NCBI GenBank assembly: GCA_016790165.1
Contig: JAEUPL010000026.1
Location: 33,325-97,324, forward strand
Origin: Burkholderiales bacterium
GTDB taxonomy: Bacteria > Pseudomonadota > Gammaproteobacteria > Burkholderiales > Casimicrobiaceae
DNA: 64,000 bases
Direction of reading: 5' to 3'
Below, piece by piece: positions 19,506-28,682 of the stretch. Made by a program: the position numbers and the translations under genes. How positions within the stretch are numbered: the stretch's first letter is position 1; the number at the start of each line of letters is the position of its first letter. A model generated the notes under the pieces. The model saw nothing but the letters and a program-made list of their open reading frames with translations. It was not told the DNA's origin and did no database searches.

Positions 19506-20069
19506 ATGGTTGATCGGCTAACTGCGCGAGAAGTCAAGCTTGACGAGCAATGTGAAGTTGTCGCTAAGCTCATACTCTCGATGCGGCAGGTGTACTCCGA
19601 TGCGACTGCACGGCAAAGGGCGCTCCTTGAGACAATCATTGGTGCGAGCCTTTGGTACATCCCAAAGCCTGTCCGGGCGTGGACGGGGAAGATATCGGTG
19701 GGCGCGCTGCAGGCGTTCCACCCGGAGAGTGGTATCGGCAATCCGCGGCTCAGCGAAGAGCACGTGTACCCTCGCAAGATAGCGGCGCGGCTGCTACTGA
19801 CCGACCCGGCGCTCACTGGCCTGTCTCTGGCGCAGCAGTTCCGAGCGACATACGGCAGGGTGCACTTGATCACGCCAGAGGAAAACAAGGCGGTGCAACG
19901 CTACCAGCGCGTGGACGTATTCAGCACACCAGACGCAGCGTACTCTGCCGCCGGCATTAACTTGGTTGAACTGTCGGATCACCTGCTACCGAAGGTGAAG
20001 AAGCGAAATCGCGAGGTCATTGAGTCGATCCTGTCCCGAAGTGTGCCGCCAAACGACGCAGCGCAGTAG
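19506..20069 (+). CDS. Hypothetical protein
   Basis: 187 aa, soluble, no signal peptide or membrane segment, no motif I recognise. Residues ~40-100 (ETIIGASLWYIPKPVRAW, then EEHVYPRKIAARLLL) look folded and basic. AT content is higher than in the flanking genes and codon use differs, so it may be a recent acquisition. A DNA-associated role is only a guess from its basic character. Confidence 0.6.
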   Translation: MVDRLTAREVKLDEQCEVVAKLILSMRQVYSDATARQRALLETIIGASLWYIPKPVRAWTGKISVGALQAFHPESGIGNPRLSEEHVYPRKIAARLLLTDPALTGLSLAQQFRATYGRVHLITPEENKAVQRYQRVDVFSTPDAAYSAAGINLVELSDHLLPKVKKRNREVIESILSRSVPPNDAAQ

Positions 20070-20072
20070 CAC

Positions 20073-20159
20073 GTAGCCTCGATGCAACGAAGTGGAATCG
20101 AGGGTGACGTTGGCTCGATAGACAAATGCCTCGATTCCGCTGCGCTGCATCGCGGCTAC
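20073..20159. repeat. 87-bp imperfect palindromic extragenic element
   Basis: Arms GTAGCCTCGATGCA...GTGGAATCGAG and CTCGATTCCGCTGCGCTGCATCGCGGCTAC pair over about 30 bases. The core 'attccgctgcgctgcatc' is a familiar proteobacterial extragenic repeat. It separates the unknown gene ending at 20069 from the palindrome of the next gene. Confidence 0.6.
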
Positions 20160-20232
20160 GACTGACACTGCCTTCTCGCAGACGCAGCGCGCGTCGCGAC
20201 GCCTGCTTCAGCTCTGCCGATGCCGAAACAAG

Positions 20233-20248
20233 TTGACGTTAACGTCAA
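20233..20248. promoter_or_regulatory. Perfect 16-bp palindrome, probable MerR-family (LiuR-like) operator
   Basis: TTGACGTTAACGTCAA is a perfect inverted repeat 31 bases upstream of the ATG of the metallo-beta-lactamase-fold gene. Symmetric ACGTTAACGT-cored sites are typical of MerR-family regulators of branched-chain amino acid or fatty-acid catabolism such as LiuR. The regulator identity is inference; none is in the window. Confidence 0.6.
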
Positions 20249-20278
20249 TTCGGAAGTGATTCCGTTACCATCGTGGGC

Positions 20279-21355
20279 ATGACTGCTGCCTTGACCTCCA
20301 TGACGTTCCCGCACGCGGCGCCGCCAGCGCCGGGTGAATTCATTGATCTTGCGCCGGGTGTGAAGTGGATTCGCATGCCGCTGCCGTTTGCACTGGATCA
20401 CATCAATCTGTGGTTGATCGAGGAGCCGGCGACGGCGGATGACCCGCGCGATGGCTGGACCGTGGTCGACACCGGCTTCGGCGTCGAGGCCACGCGCGCG
20501 CTGTGGGAGCAGCACTTCGCGCAGACGATGGGCGGCAAGCCGCTGAAGCGCATCATCGTCACGCACTACCACCCCGATCACCTGGGCAACGCGCAATGGC
20601 TGGCCGAGCGCTTCGCCACCAGTGCGGGGCCGATCGTGCCGGAGATGAGTTTGCTCGAGCTGGTCGCCGCGCAGGCCGTGGCGGTCGGCACGGGAGGCTA
20701 CGCGCGCGACGCGCTGGCGAGCTTTTTCCGCTCACACGGGCTGACCGAGGAACAAATCGACATCACGGCCAACCGCGGCAACACCTACACGTTTGGCGTG
20801 CCGACGCGGCCCGTGACCTGCCAGCGCATCGTACCCGGTGATTCCGTGACCCTCGGCGGTCGCGTGTGGTCGGCCATTGTCGGCTACGGCCACACACCGG
20901 AGCATCTGAGCTTTTATTGCGAAGAGTTGCGCGTGCTGATTTCTGGCGACATGCTGCTGCCGAAAATTTCCACCAACGTGAACGTGTGGCCGATCTACGC
21001 GCTGTCGGACCCGGTGTCGGAGTACGTGAACTCACTGCAGGCATTCAAGTACTGCGAGCCCGATACGCTCGTGCTGCCCTCGCACGGGCTGCCATTTCGC
21101 GGCATTCAGCCGCGCGTCGAGGCGCTGGAGACGCATCACGAGGCCCGCATGAACGATCTCTACACGGCGGTGGCCGACGGCGCAAAGACGGCCGCCGAAT
21201 TGATCCCGACCTTGTTCCGCCGCCAGTTGGACAACCACCAGTTGTTCTTCGCCATTGCCGAAGCGGTGGCGCATGTGAACCACGGCTGGCACGTCGGGCG
21301 CCTCACGCGCACGGTCGGCGCGGACGGCCGGATTCGTTTTGCACTGGCGGGTTAA
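20279..21355 (+). CDS. Metallo-beta-lactamase-fold hydrolase
   Basis: 358 aa. The metal-binding motif THYHPDHLGNAQWL (HxHxDH) is complete. Further ligands are expected in VGYGHTPEHLSFY and SGDMLLP, and a C-terminal helical domain ends near NHGWHVGRL. The architecture resembles glyoxalase II-like and thioesterase-like hydrolases found with fatty-acid or branched-chain catabolism. ATG 20279 is used; a GTG two codons upstream is also open. The palindrome at 20233-20248 probably controls it. Confidence 0.88.
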   Translation: MTAALTSMTFPHAAPPAPGEFIDLAPGVKWIRMPLPFALDHINLWLIEEPATADDPRDGWTVVDTGFGVEATRALWEQHFAQTMGGKPLKRIIVTHYHPDHLGNAQWLAERFATSAGPIVPEMSLLELVAAQAVAVGTGGYARDALASFFRSHGLTEEQIDITANRGNTYTFGVPTRPVTCQRIVPGDSVTLGGRVWSAIVGYGHTPEHLSFYCEELRVLISGDMLLPKISTNVNVWPIYALSDPVSEYVNSLQAFKYCEPDTLVLPSHGLPFRGIQPRVEALETHHEARMNDLYTAVADGAKTAAELIPTLFRRQLDNHQLFFAIAEAVAHVNHGWHVGRLTRTVGADGRIRFALAG

Positions 21356-21461
21356 CAGCTTTTCCGTTTGAGCGACAGCTGGATGGACGTTGCAGCCCGA
21401 TTTACGCCTGAGTTGACTTGGTCGAAAATTGGTCGCTAACGACCGTATGGCCGTCGATAGG
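21355..21461. repeat. Dispersed ~107-bp intergenic repeat, copy C
   Basis: Same length and block order as copy A: ACAGCTTTTCCG, AGCGACAGC, GGACG, CTAACGACCG, GCCGTCGATAG. It starts on the last base of the preceding stop codon and fills the gap between two convergent genes. Confidence 0.6.
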
Positions 21462-21473
21462 GCTCAATAGCCA

Positions 21474-22649
21474 TTAACCGGAAACTTCGTTCGCCCGTAC
21501 CGCCCGCGTCAGCATCGCCGCTGCAATGATCGACGTGCTGGCGCTCACGGCGAACGCGGTGGCGGGATTGATGTGCGTCCACAGCCAGCCGAACAGTGCC
21601 GACGCAGGCAGTAGCATCAGGCCGCTGACCAGGTGAAACCAGCCGAAGGCGGTGCCAAGTTGCGCTTGTGGGGCCAGCTCGGCGATCAGCGCTTTCTCGG
21701 CGCCTTCGGTCGCGGCAATAAAGACCGCGTAACCAACGAACAGAGCGATCGTCGTGGCCAGCGTCTGTGGCAACAGGCCGAACGCAGCGAAGAGCAGCGC
21801 GTACACCACCCAGGCCGAGCGCAGCAGACGTCGCCGGTCCACACGATCCGACAGCGCAGAGAGTGGTGTCGAGAGCAGCATCGCCAGCGCCGAAAAGCCC
21901 GCCCACAACAGCGGTATCTGCGCATCGCTGAAACCGGACTCCTTCGCTCGCAGCAGCAGGAACATATTGCTCGCCTGCGACAGCGTGAACACGCCCAGCG
22001 CGAACAAATAGCGCTTGAGCGGCGAGGGTAGCGCGCGCCACTGCCACTCGATTTTGCCGGTCGCCACCGCAACGCCGGGCGGCTCGCGCAGCAGCGCCAC
22101 CAGCAACACGCAGAGCACGCCGGGAACGAGGGTGGAGATGATCACCTCGCGCACGCTCCAGCCGGACGCCAGCAAGCCGGCGGCGAGCAGCGGCCCGGCG
22201 ACGGCACCCGCATGATCCATGCTGCGATGCAGGCCATAGACCAGCCCGCGCCGGTTGGCAGCGACGGTCGCGCCGAGCAGCGCGTCGCGCGGGCTGCTGC
22301 GCAGACCTTTGCCGATACGGTCACCCATGCGCAGCAGCAGAACAACGGGCGCCGATCCGGCCAGCGCTATCAGTGGTCGCGCCAGAGCGGGCAGCGTGTA
22401 GCCGACGACGAGCCAGCCCTTGGCCCGTTTCGAGCGGTCGTAGAAATAGCCCGACACCAGCTTCATCAGCGCAGCGGTGGCGTTCGCGGCACCCTCGATC
22501 ACGCCCAGCGCCTGGGCGCCGACGGCAAAGGTTGCCGCGAAGTAGAGTGGCAGCAGCGGGTAGATCGCGTCGCTCGCGGCATCATTGAGAAAACTCAAGG
22601 CGCCGAGCAGCCACACCGTGCGCGGCAGCTTTAAGACATCGTTAAGCAT
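21474..22649 (-). CDS. Major facilitator superfamily transporter
   Basis: 391-aa inner-membrane protein with about 12 hydrophobic segments. The MFS loop signature appears as GDRIGKGLRSSPRDALLG after helix 2-3, and the half-repeat ALSDRVDRRRLL after helix 8. The N-terminus LGALSFLNDAASDAIYPLLPLYF resembles drug/metabolite antiporters. The substrate is unknown. It is divergent from the GT-C gene with only 20 bases between the starts. Confidence 0.9.
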   Translation of the reverse strand: MLNDVLKLPRTVWLLGALSFLNDAASDAIYPLLPLYFAATFAVGAQALGVIEGAANATAALMKLVSGYFYDRSKRAKGWLVVGYTLPALARPLIALAGSAPVVLLLRMGDRIGKGLRSSPRDALLGATVAANRRGLVYGLHRSMDHAGAVAGPLLAAGLLASGWSVREVIISTLVPGVLCVLLVALLREPPGVAVATGKIEWQWRALPSPLKRYLFALGVFTLSQASNMFLLLRAKESGFSDAQIPLLWAGFSALAMLLSTPLSALSDRVDRRRLLRSAWVVYALLFAAFGLLPQTLATTIALFVGYAVFIAATEGAEKALIAELAPQAQLGTAFGWFHLVSGLMLLPASALFGWLWTHINPATAFAVSASTSIIAAAMLTRAVRANEVSG

Positions 22650-22669
22650 CCTGCCGATAATAGCGGCCC

Positions 22670-24316
22670 ATGCGCCCCCTGTTTCGCTCTGATGCTGGCC
22701 CGCAGCCCATCGCCTGGGTGTGGGTGTTGCTGCTTGCCGCCCTCACCGCGTGGGCGTTTGTGCGCACCGCGGCGGTGACCGAAGACGCATTCATCACCTT
22801 TCGCGTGATCGACAACGCGCTTAACGGCCACGGCTTGACGTGGAACGTCGGTGAGCGGGTGCAACCCTATACCCACCCGCTGTGGGCGTTGCTGCTGCTG
22901 GTGGTCGGCGCGTTCACGCAGGAGCAGTTTCACACCGCGCTCAGCCTCTCGCTGGCGTTGACGATCACGTGTGTGGCGTTGATCGTGCGCCACGCCACCG
23001 GCCGCATCGTCGCGCTGTGGGCGGCCGCTGCGCTGCTGTTCTCGGAAGCGTTCGTCGAGTATTCCGGCGCGGCACTGGAGAACGCGCTGGCGCACGCACT
23101 CGTCGCTGGTCTCGCTGTCGCGTGGTGTCGCTATGCGCACACCGGGAGCGACGACGCGAGTCGCCGACGCGCCGCGTGGATGGCTGCGTTGTGCGCGGGG
23201 TTGCTGGTGATTACGCGGCATGATTTCGCCGTGCTGGTCGCGCCGGTCGCGCTCGCACTGATTCTGCAAACGCGCGGTTCGGTCCGCTGGGGCGCGCTGG
23301 CGCTCGCCGCGCTGCCGCTCACGGTGTGGACGGCGTTTTCGCTCGTGTATTACGGCAGCCCCTGGCCCAACAGTGCGTACGCCAAACTCAATAACGGATT
23401 GTCGTTCGACGAGGCGGTGCGCGCGTCGGAGCCGTATTTCCGCGATCTGATCACGTACGACGCGGTGACCGCGCTCGTGATCGCGGTGGCTGCCTTGCGC
23501 GGCCTGGTGCAAGGGCGCTGGCGCGTGCGGCCACTGGCGCTCGGTCTGGTGCTGTATGTGGCCTATCTCGCCACTGCGGGCGGCGATTACATGGGCGGGC
23601 GGTTGTTCTCGGTGCCGTTCGTGCTCGCCACCACAATGCTCGCGTTGAAGGTGACGCTGCGCTGGTGGATGACTGCTCCGCTGTGGTTCGCAGTGACCAT
23701 CGCCCTGGGTGTGCAGCACGGCTGGCTGGTGCGCGATGTCTACCCGCATGCGGAACCACGATTGATGAGTCAGCACGCCTGGCTGTATCCAGTCACGGGT
23801 TGGCTGTCCCCCTCGCGGCACGCCAGTTTTCACAACTTGCCGTGGGCTGCGCAGGGCCTCCGCGCACGCCAAGAGCAGCACGCAGTGGTGGCGAAGTGCG
23901 CCGTTGGCCTGTATGGCTACAACGCGGGGGCGGGTGTGAAGATTGTCGATCCGCTGGCGATCACCGATGGCTTTCTCGCGCGCCTGCCGTCAAAGAAGCC
24001 GGCGTGGCCGGGGCACTACGAACGCGCCTTGCCGGCCGGATACGTCGAGACCGTGGTGAGCGGGGACAATCGTCTGGTCGACCCAGCGCTACGCGATCTC
24101 TACGCACTCACGCATCGCGTGGCGACTGCACCGCTCTGGGATGAGGCACGCTGGGCGGCGATCTGGCAACTCAACACGGGTGCCGACCGCGAGCGGGTGC
24201 GCCGGGCACGCTACGACCCGAACGCGACCTGGGCGCCAAATCTGGAAAAGACTTCGGACGCACCGTTATCCTGTATGGGCAGGCTCGATCCACAGTTGAC
24301 GGTGCGACTGAAGTAA
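22670..24316 (+). CDS. Polytopic membrane protein, GT-C glycosyltransferase-like
   Basis: 548 aa with roughly ten membrane helices and a large C-terminal periplasmic part. The early segment TEDAFITFRVIDNALNGHG, then VQPYTHPLW, is the extracytoplasmic acidic loop typical of AftB-like and ArnT-like GT-C enzymes using polyprenyl-phosphate sugars; E/D in TEDAF is the likely catalytic site. Acceptor and donor are unknown. The start overlaps the promoter region of the divergent MFS gene, so an internal start is possible. Confidence 0.72.
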   Translation: MRPLFRSDAGPQPIAWVWVLLLAALTAWAFVRTAAVTEDAFITFRVIDNALNGHGLTWNVGERVQPYTHPLWALLLLVVGAFTQEQFHTALSLSLALTITCVALIVRHATGRIVALWAAAALLFSEAFVEYSGAALENALAHALVAGLAVAWCRYAHTGSDDASRRRAAWMAALCAGLLVITRHDFAVLVAPVALALILQTRGSVRWGALALAALPLTVWTAFSLVYYGSPWPNSAYAKLNNGLSFDEAVRASEPYFRDLITYDAVTALVIAVAALRGLVQGRWRVRPLALGLVLYVAYLATAGGDYMGGRLFSVPFVLATTMLALKVTLRWWMTAPLWFAVTIALGVQHGWLVRDVYPHAEPRLMSQHAWLYPVTGWLSPSRHASFHNLPWAAQGLRARQEQHAVVAKCAVGLYGYNAGAGVKIVDPLAITDGFLARLPSKKPAWPGHYERALPAGYVETVVSGDNRLVDPALRDLYALTHRVATAPLWDEARWAAIWQLNTGADRERVRRARYDPNATWAPNLEKTSDAPLSCMGRLDPQLTVRLK

Positions 24317-24326
24317 TTCGCCGCGA

Positions 24327-26264
24327 CTATTGCGGCGAACCCGGCAAGGACGGGCGAAGCTCACGCACAGCGGGCTCATGCCGTTCCGGCGCTGTGGGCC
24401 GCTCGCGTACCGGCGCCTTTTCACTGACCACCGCAGGCGGCGCTGTACGCACCGGCTCAGCCGTGCGCGTGGGCGCGGGCTGCACGATCACCGGTGCGGG
24501 TGCGCTGTGCGGCGTTGCCGCCGGCTGCGTTGCCACGGGCGCCGGGGCATTCGTCGCAGTCAGAGGGCGTGGCGGTGAGCGGTCGTCGCCACGCTCACGC
24601 TCGTAGCGCGGCGCATCGCGTCGTACAGACCATTCCCCCACGCCTTCGCTACGTCCGGCGCTCGGTTTCGGCATGGGCACGGCGTTGTCGCGCATGCCGG
24701 GATTGGACGGCGCAGGCGGTGCCTGCCGCACCGGTGGTTGCAGCACGCTCGGGTTCGGTTGCACCGGCGTGCCGGCGGGCGCGGGTATCACTGGACGCGC
24801 CGGCGGTACGTTGACGGCCGGCGGCAAAACACCTGGGCCGGGTCCGCGCTCACGCACGCTGATCGCACCCGGCGCCGGCGCGCCAGGCGCGCTCACGTTG
24901 GGCCGTATTGCCTCGCCGCGATCCAGCGGCACCACCTCGGCCATGCGTGCCGGCGGCGCGCTGCGCACTGCGGCCTCGGCCAGATTGCGTACATAGTGCT
25001 GCGCGACCGGTCGACCGCCGGTCAATGCGCCGGCAGCCACCGCCGTCACCGCCCCCGGCACCGAGAGATGCGCGTAGGTGTGCGGGCGCCACGGCTCCAC
25101 ATAGCTGTTGATTGCGATTTCACGCACTACCGGGCGGTTGATCTGTCGCCAGTAGGTTGGCGTGTAGGTGTACCACGGGACATACGGCTCGCCCCAGCCC
25201 AGCGGCACCCAGGTGTAGCTCGGGCCAATGATTGGCGAGGCGCTCCAGCCGTCGCCGCCAAAAAAGGTGACCAGCGCAGGAGCGTACACCGGGCGCGCGA
25301 CATACTCGCCGGGGCACCACGCCCAGCGCCCGCCGATGCGAATCCAGCGGCCGTAGTGAAACGGGGCAAAGCCCCACGGTGCGTCGTCCACCCACGTCCA
25401 CCCCCACGGCTGCACCCACGACCAGCGTCCGAAGCGATACGGCGCCCAATTGGCGGCCACTGAACTGGGGAACCACACCCGACCGTAGTCGTTGTAGGTC
25501 ACCCAGTTACCGTAGTCGTCGAGATCACGAGCACCGATCAACCAGGGCGTTGCGCCATAAGCGGCCGAACGTGACAGCCATTGCTCGATGCGGCGATCAC
25601 GGGCCGTGGCCCACGCTTCGAAACTACCGGGTGCAACCGACAAGTAGCGGTCATAGCGAACGCCGATCGCGTCGAGCACGACCGCGTTAGCGGCATGCAC
25701 GGTCTGCCGCACTGAACGTGTCGAGACCTCCGCCAGACCACGGCGAACCGCCAGCGTGACGGGCGCGTAGCCGCCGCTTGCGTCGGGCGCGCTGTAGCCG
25801 GTTGCCGTAGTGTAGAAGCCGGAGCGCGAGAGGTTGATGTCGCCGTGCGCCGTCAGCACGCGCACGAAATCGGCACCACTGCCATCGGCAAATGCCCGCG
25901 TGCGCACCGCCATCGCACCTTGCAGCAAGCGCAGCGTCCAAACCCGATCATCCAGTTGCTCGACGGCGATATGACTGCCGCCAGCAAGCCAGAGCGTGGA
26001 GCCACCGGCATCGAGCTCGGCCCGGCCACCGTCGGCAACCCAGACGCTGTCGCCAGCGGCAATCACGTCGTTGCGACCCACCGGCTGCCAGTCCTGACGA
26101 TCGTTCGCGAGCTGCACATCGCCAACCAGGTCTGACAGCCGTGCAGCGCGACCCGGTGCGTCGGCGAGCGCAGAAGCCGATGCAAACAGCGATGCGACGG
26201 TGACCGCAGCCACTACGAACCAGGCAGGAATGGGCCGCGCAAGGCGTGGCAGCGAAATCGTCAT
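24327..26264 (-). CDS. Exported FecR-domain/DUF6600-like protein
   Basis: 645 aa from the ATG at 26264, which follows GGAG; the longer open frame is unnecessary. A signal peptide (~1-33) is followed by a FecR-like beta domain (residues ~35-180, SDLVGDVQLANDRQDW, GAMAVRTRAF). Next is an aromatic-rich repeat block (FGRWSWVQPWGWTWVDDAPW, FHYGRWIRIGGRWAW), typical of DUF6600. The C-terminal ~200 residues are Pro/Ala-rich and disordered. It is probably a periplasmic or surface protein; no partner sigma factor is adjacent. Confidence 0.8.
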   Translation of the reverse strand: MTISLPRLARPIPAWFVVAAVTVASLFASASALADAPGRAARLSDLVGDVQLANDRQDWQPVGRNDVIAAGDSVWVADGGRAELDAGGSTLWLAGGSHIAVEQLDDRVWTLRLLQGAMAVRTRAFADGSGADFVRVLTAHGDINLSRSGFYTTATGYSAPDASGGYAPVTLAVRRGLAEVSTRSVRQTVHAANAVVLDAIGVRYDRYLSVAPGSFEAWATARDRRIEQWLSRSAAYGATPWLIGARDLDDYGNWVTYNDYGRVWFPSSVAANWAPYRFGRWSWVQPWGWTWVDDAPWGFAPFHYGRWIRIGGRWAWCPGEYVARPVYAPALVTFFGGDGWSASPIIGPSYTWVPLGWGEPYVPWYTYTPTYWRQINRPVVREIAINSYVEPWRPHTYAHLSVPGAVTAVAAGALTGGRPVAQHYVRNLAEAAVRSAPPARMAEVVPLDRGEAIRPNVSAPGAPAPGAISVRERGPGPGVLPPAVNVPPARPVIPAPAGTPVQPNPSVLQPPVRQAPPAPSNPGMRDNAVPMPKPSAGRSEGVGEWSVRRDAPRYERERGDDRSPPRPLTATNAPAPVATQPAATPHSAPAPVIVQPAPTRTAEPVRTAPPAVVSEKAPVRERPTAPERHEPAVRELRPSLPGSPQ

Positions 26265-26430
26265 CTTCAATCTCCGAAGCGCAGCGTCGAGACAAAAACA
26301 TCCGAACAGCCACGCGTGCAATGGTTCAACGGTGAGCTGGTGAACACCGTTGACCCTGTCGCGCCCGGCCCTGCGGCAGCGTTCGGTGGCACACGTCACG
26401 AATACTGTATATTGCAACAGGTAATTGCCC

Positions 26431-27464
26431 ATGTCACTCGCCATCACCTACAGCCGCGCGCTCGCCGGCCTGCACGCCGAACTGGTGACCGTTGAGGTTC
26501 ATCTCGCCAACGGCTTGCCCGCGTTTAACCTCGTCGGCTTGCCGGATGTTGAGGTTCGCGAGTCACGTGATCGCGTGCGTGCGGCGATTCAAACCGCGGG
26601 GTTTGAATTTCCTGCGCGCAAGCTCACGGTCAATCTGGCACCCGCCGATTTCCCGAAGGAATCCGGGCGCTTCGATTTGCCCATCGCCATCGGCATTTTG
26701 GTGGCCAGCGGGCAATTGCCCAGCGAGCGCCTGCGGGGGCTCGAATTTGCCGGGGAACTGGGCCTCAACGGCGACTTGCGGGCGGTGCGTGGCGCGCTGG
26801 CGATGGCACTTGCCGCGTCGCGTGACGGGCACACGTTGATTCTCCCGACCTCCTCTTGCGGGGAGGCCGCGCGCGTGTCGCAGGCCAGTGTGCTCGGCGC
26901 GAGCACCTTGCTTCAGGTGGCGGCGCACATTGCCGAGCGCGATGCGCTGGTGGCGCCCGTGGCTGGCCCGGCAGCCCAGATCGCGGAAGTTGCCGATCTA
27001 CTCGACGTCAAAGGCCAGACGCAAGCGAAGCGCGCATTGGAAATCGCGGCGGCCGGGCGCCACAGCTTGCTGATGATTGGCCCGCCCGGCACCGGCAAGA
27101 GCATGCTGGCGCAGCGCCTGCCGGGCATTTTGCCGCCCATGTCCGAACAGGAGGCCGTCGACAGCGCGGCCCTGTTGTCGCTGGTTGGCAAGTTCAACCC
27201 TGCGGCGTTCGGCCAGCGTCCGATTCGGGCGCCGCATCACACTGCCAGCGCGGTGGCGCTCGTGGGTGGTGGAAGCGACCCGCGACCGGGTGAAATTTCG
27301 CTCGCACACCATGGCGTGTTGTTCCTCGATGAAATTGTGGAGTTTGATCGGCGCGTGCTTGAAGTTTTGCGCGAGCCGCTTGAGACACACGCGATCAATA
27401 TTTCGCGCGCGGCGCGGCAGGTGACTTTTCCTGCGAATTTCCAGTTGATCGCTGCGATGAATCC
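26431..27464 (+). pseudogene. comM: comM, 3'-truncated Mg-chelatase-like AAA ATPase
   Basis: Encodes residues 1-344 of ComM/YifB, a hexameric helicase that extends recombination joints during natural transformation. N-terminal Lon-like domain ([16 protein letters not shown]), Walker A GPPGTGKS (217-224) and Walker B VLFLD (297-301) are intact. After LIAAMN the expected CPCGYLG continuation is replaced by the XRE protein in the same frame. The sensor and arginine-finger C-terminal third (about 150 residues) is missing and does not occur elsewhere in the window. Loss of function is expected. comM is a known insertion hotspot for genomic islands. Confidence 0.93.
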
Positions 27465-27906
27465 ATGGAGATTGTTTGCCTTTTTGCCACACCTACGGGT
27501 ACGGTTGAAAGTTGTCCGGAACCTCGCGTTCTCAAGGAATCCCCAGACTGTCGGTGAGCATCTACGGAAGAAGCGCATTGAACTGGGGCTCCGGCAGATT
27601 GATGTTGCGGAACGAATCGGCGTTGCCGAGTGGACGATCATCAATTGGGAGCGTGGAACCACGACCAAAGTACCTGATCGGTACTTCGCCAAGGTCATTG
27701 AATTTTTGGGCTACAACCCCGAGCCAGAGCCGAGCACTTGGGGTGCGCGTTTGAAGTGGAAGCGCCGATTGCTCGGATTGACGGCCACTGCGTTCGGCAA
27801 GATGATCGGCGTGTCGGTTGACACCATTCAAGCGTGGGAGCGTGGTCAGATGCCCCCGACTTTTGTTGTCCATCGGGAGGCGGTAGCGGGGTTCCTCGCG
27901 ACGTAG
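27457..27906 (+). CDS. Double-HTH XRE-type regulator, fused in frame to truncated ComM
   Basis: 149 aa if translation starts at the comM-derived ATG (27457); otherwise it is the tail of a 491-aa ComM fusion. Two helix-turn-helix units are visible: [19 protein letters not shown]...INWERG and [19 protein letters not shown]...IQAWERG. It is paralogous to the protein at 34747-35232, including the N-terminal [12 protein letters not shown]. No ribosome site precedes the ATG, so the native start may have been lost at the junction. DNA target unknown. Confidence 0.8.
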   Translation: MNPWRLFAFLPHLRVRLKVVRNLAFSRNPQTVGEHLRKKRIELGLRQIDVAERIGVAEWTIINWERGTTTKVPDRYFAKVIEFLGYNPEPEPSTWGARLKWKRRLLGLTATAFGKMIGVSVDTIQAWERGQMPPTFVVHREAVAGFLAT

Positions 27907-27981
27907 GTCGCTCACCTGCTCGCTAACGTCTGATCCTTTGAGTCAACGTTGATCTGTGTCGTCCGTAGCGCAACGCGGTTG

Positions 27982-28359
27982 CTATTTCCCGAGGCTTTGA
28001 TAATTCGGCAGGCCGTCGGCGCAGTTGTATTCCTTAAGAACATTTCGCGAATCGAACCAAAAGCGGCAGACCTTCAAGCGGCTGTCACCCATGCTGTTCG
28101 TAGAGCGGAAGAGCGAGGTGGCCTGTGCAATCGCATCAACCTTTACTGTCTCATGCTGATACTCGATGTAGCTTGCATCCGAGTTGCGACCAGAACTTGT
28201 CGGCTCGCCGAGGGCTGCGACTATCTCTTGTCGCGTGGTCTTCCCACGCTGAAACGTCGACGCTCTGTTCATGTCGAAGTTGCGCCCTTGCTGAAATTCC
28301 GTTGCACACCCTGTTATCAGCGTGATGGATAGTACGGCGATTGAAATCACTGTCTTCAA
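27982..28359 (-). CDS. Small outer-membrane-type lipoprotein (SmpA/OmlA-like fold)
   Basis: 125 aa from a TTG start at 28359, preceded by GGGAG at 8 bases. The lipobox is LITGC. After it, FQRGKTTRQEIVAALGEPTS resembles the 'kG.t..ev...lG.P' signature of BamE/SmpA-like lipoproteins. It ends with YNCADGLPNYQSLGK. It lies at the left end of the island, leftward, close to an XRE gene on the other strand. Its function is not known and its start is not the only option (a GTG follows). Confidence 0.72.
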   Translation of the reverse strand: MKTVISIAVLSITLITGCATEFQQGRNFDMNRASTFQRGKTTRQEIVAALGEPTSSGRNSDASYIEYQHETVKVDAIAQATSLFRSTNSMGDSRLKVCRFWFDSRNVLKEYNCADGLPNYQSLGK

Positions 28360-28439
28360 AGTCGTCTCCCAATAGGAATACCGCGAACTGCGGTACATGT
28401 CCCGTAGATTAGCACACGCGAGCTGGCAAACATGATCGT

Positions 28440-28682
28440 GTGCCAAACCTATCTCGATTTAGACAAGACCCGAGCCTGCTTGCACTCGGGGCGGTAATCT
28501 GCAAACGCAGAAGCGAGTTGTCGCTCAGCCAAGAGCAACTGGCTTTAGCTGCGGGACTCGACCGCAGTTATGTTGGGCAGATTGAACGGGGCGACAACAA
28601 CGTCACGCTGCTCAACCTGAAGCGCATTGCGGACGCGCTCGGAACAACTGTTGAAAAGCTAATGATGGAAGCGGCGCTATGA
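28440..28682 (+). CDS. XRE-family transcriptional regulator
   Basis: 80 aa from GTG. A single classic HTH: SQEQLALAAGLDRSYVGQIERGDNNVTLLNLKRI, divided as helix 2 (QEQLALAAG) and recognition helix (RSYVGQIERG). Small one-domain regulators of this kind often control mobile elements or restriction systems. It is divergent from the lipoprotein gene with about 80 bases between them. Confidence 0.85.
   Translation: MPNLSRFRQDPSLLALGAVICKRRSELSLSQEQLALAAGLDRSYVGQIERGDNNVTLLNLKRIADALGTTVEKLMMEAAL

Noticed and set aside
9-27000. Long overlapping open frames on the opposite strand of core genes (for example 757-1455, 2722-3465, 3399-4739, 11259-13229, 22631-23881)
   Set aside because: They mirror high-GC genes in shadow frames, have Arg/His-rich composition without domains, and lie on top of confidently identified proteins.
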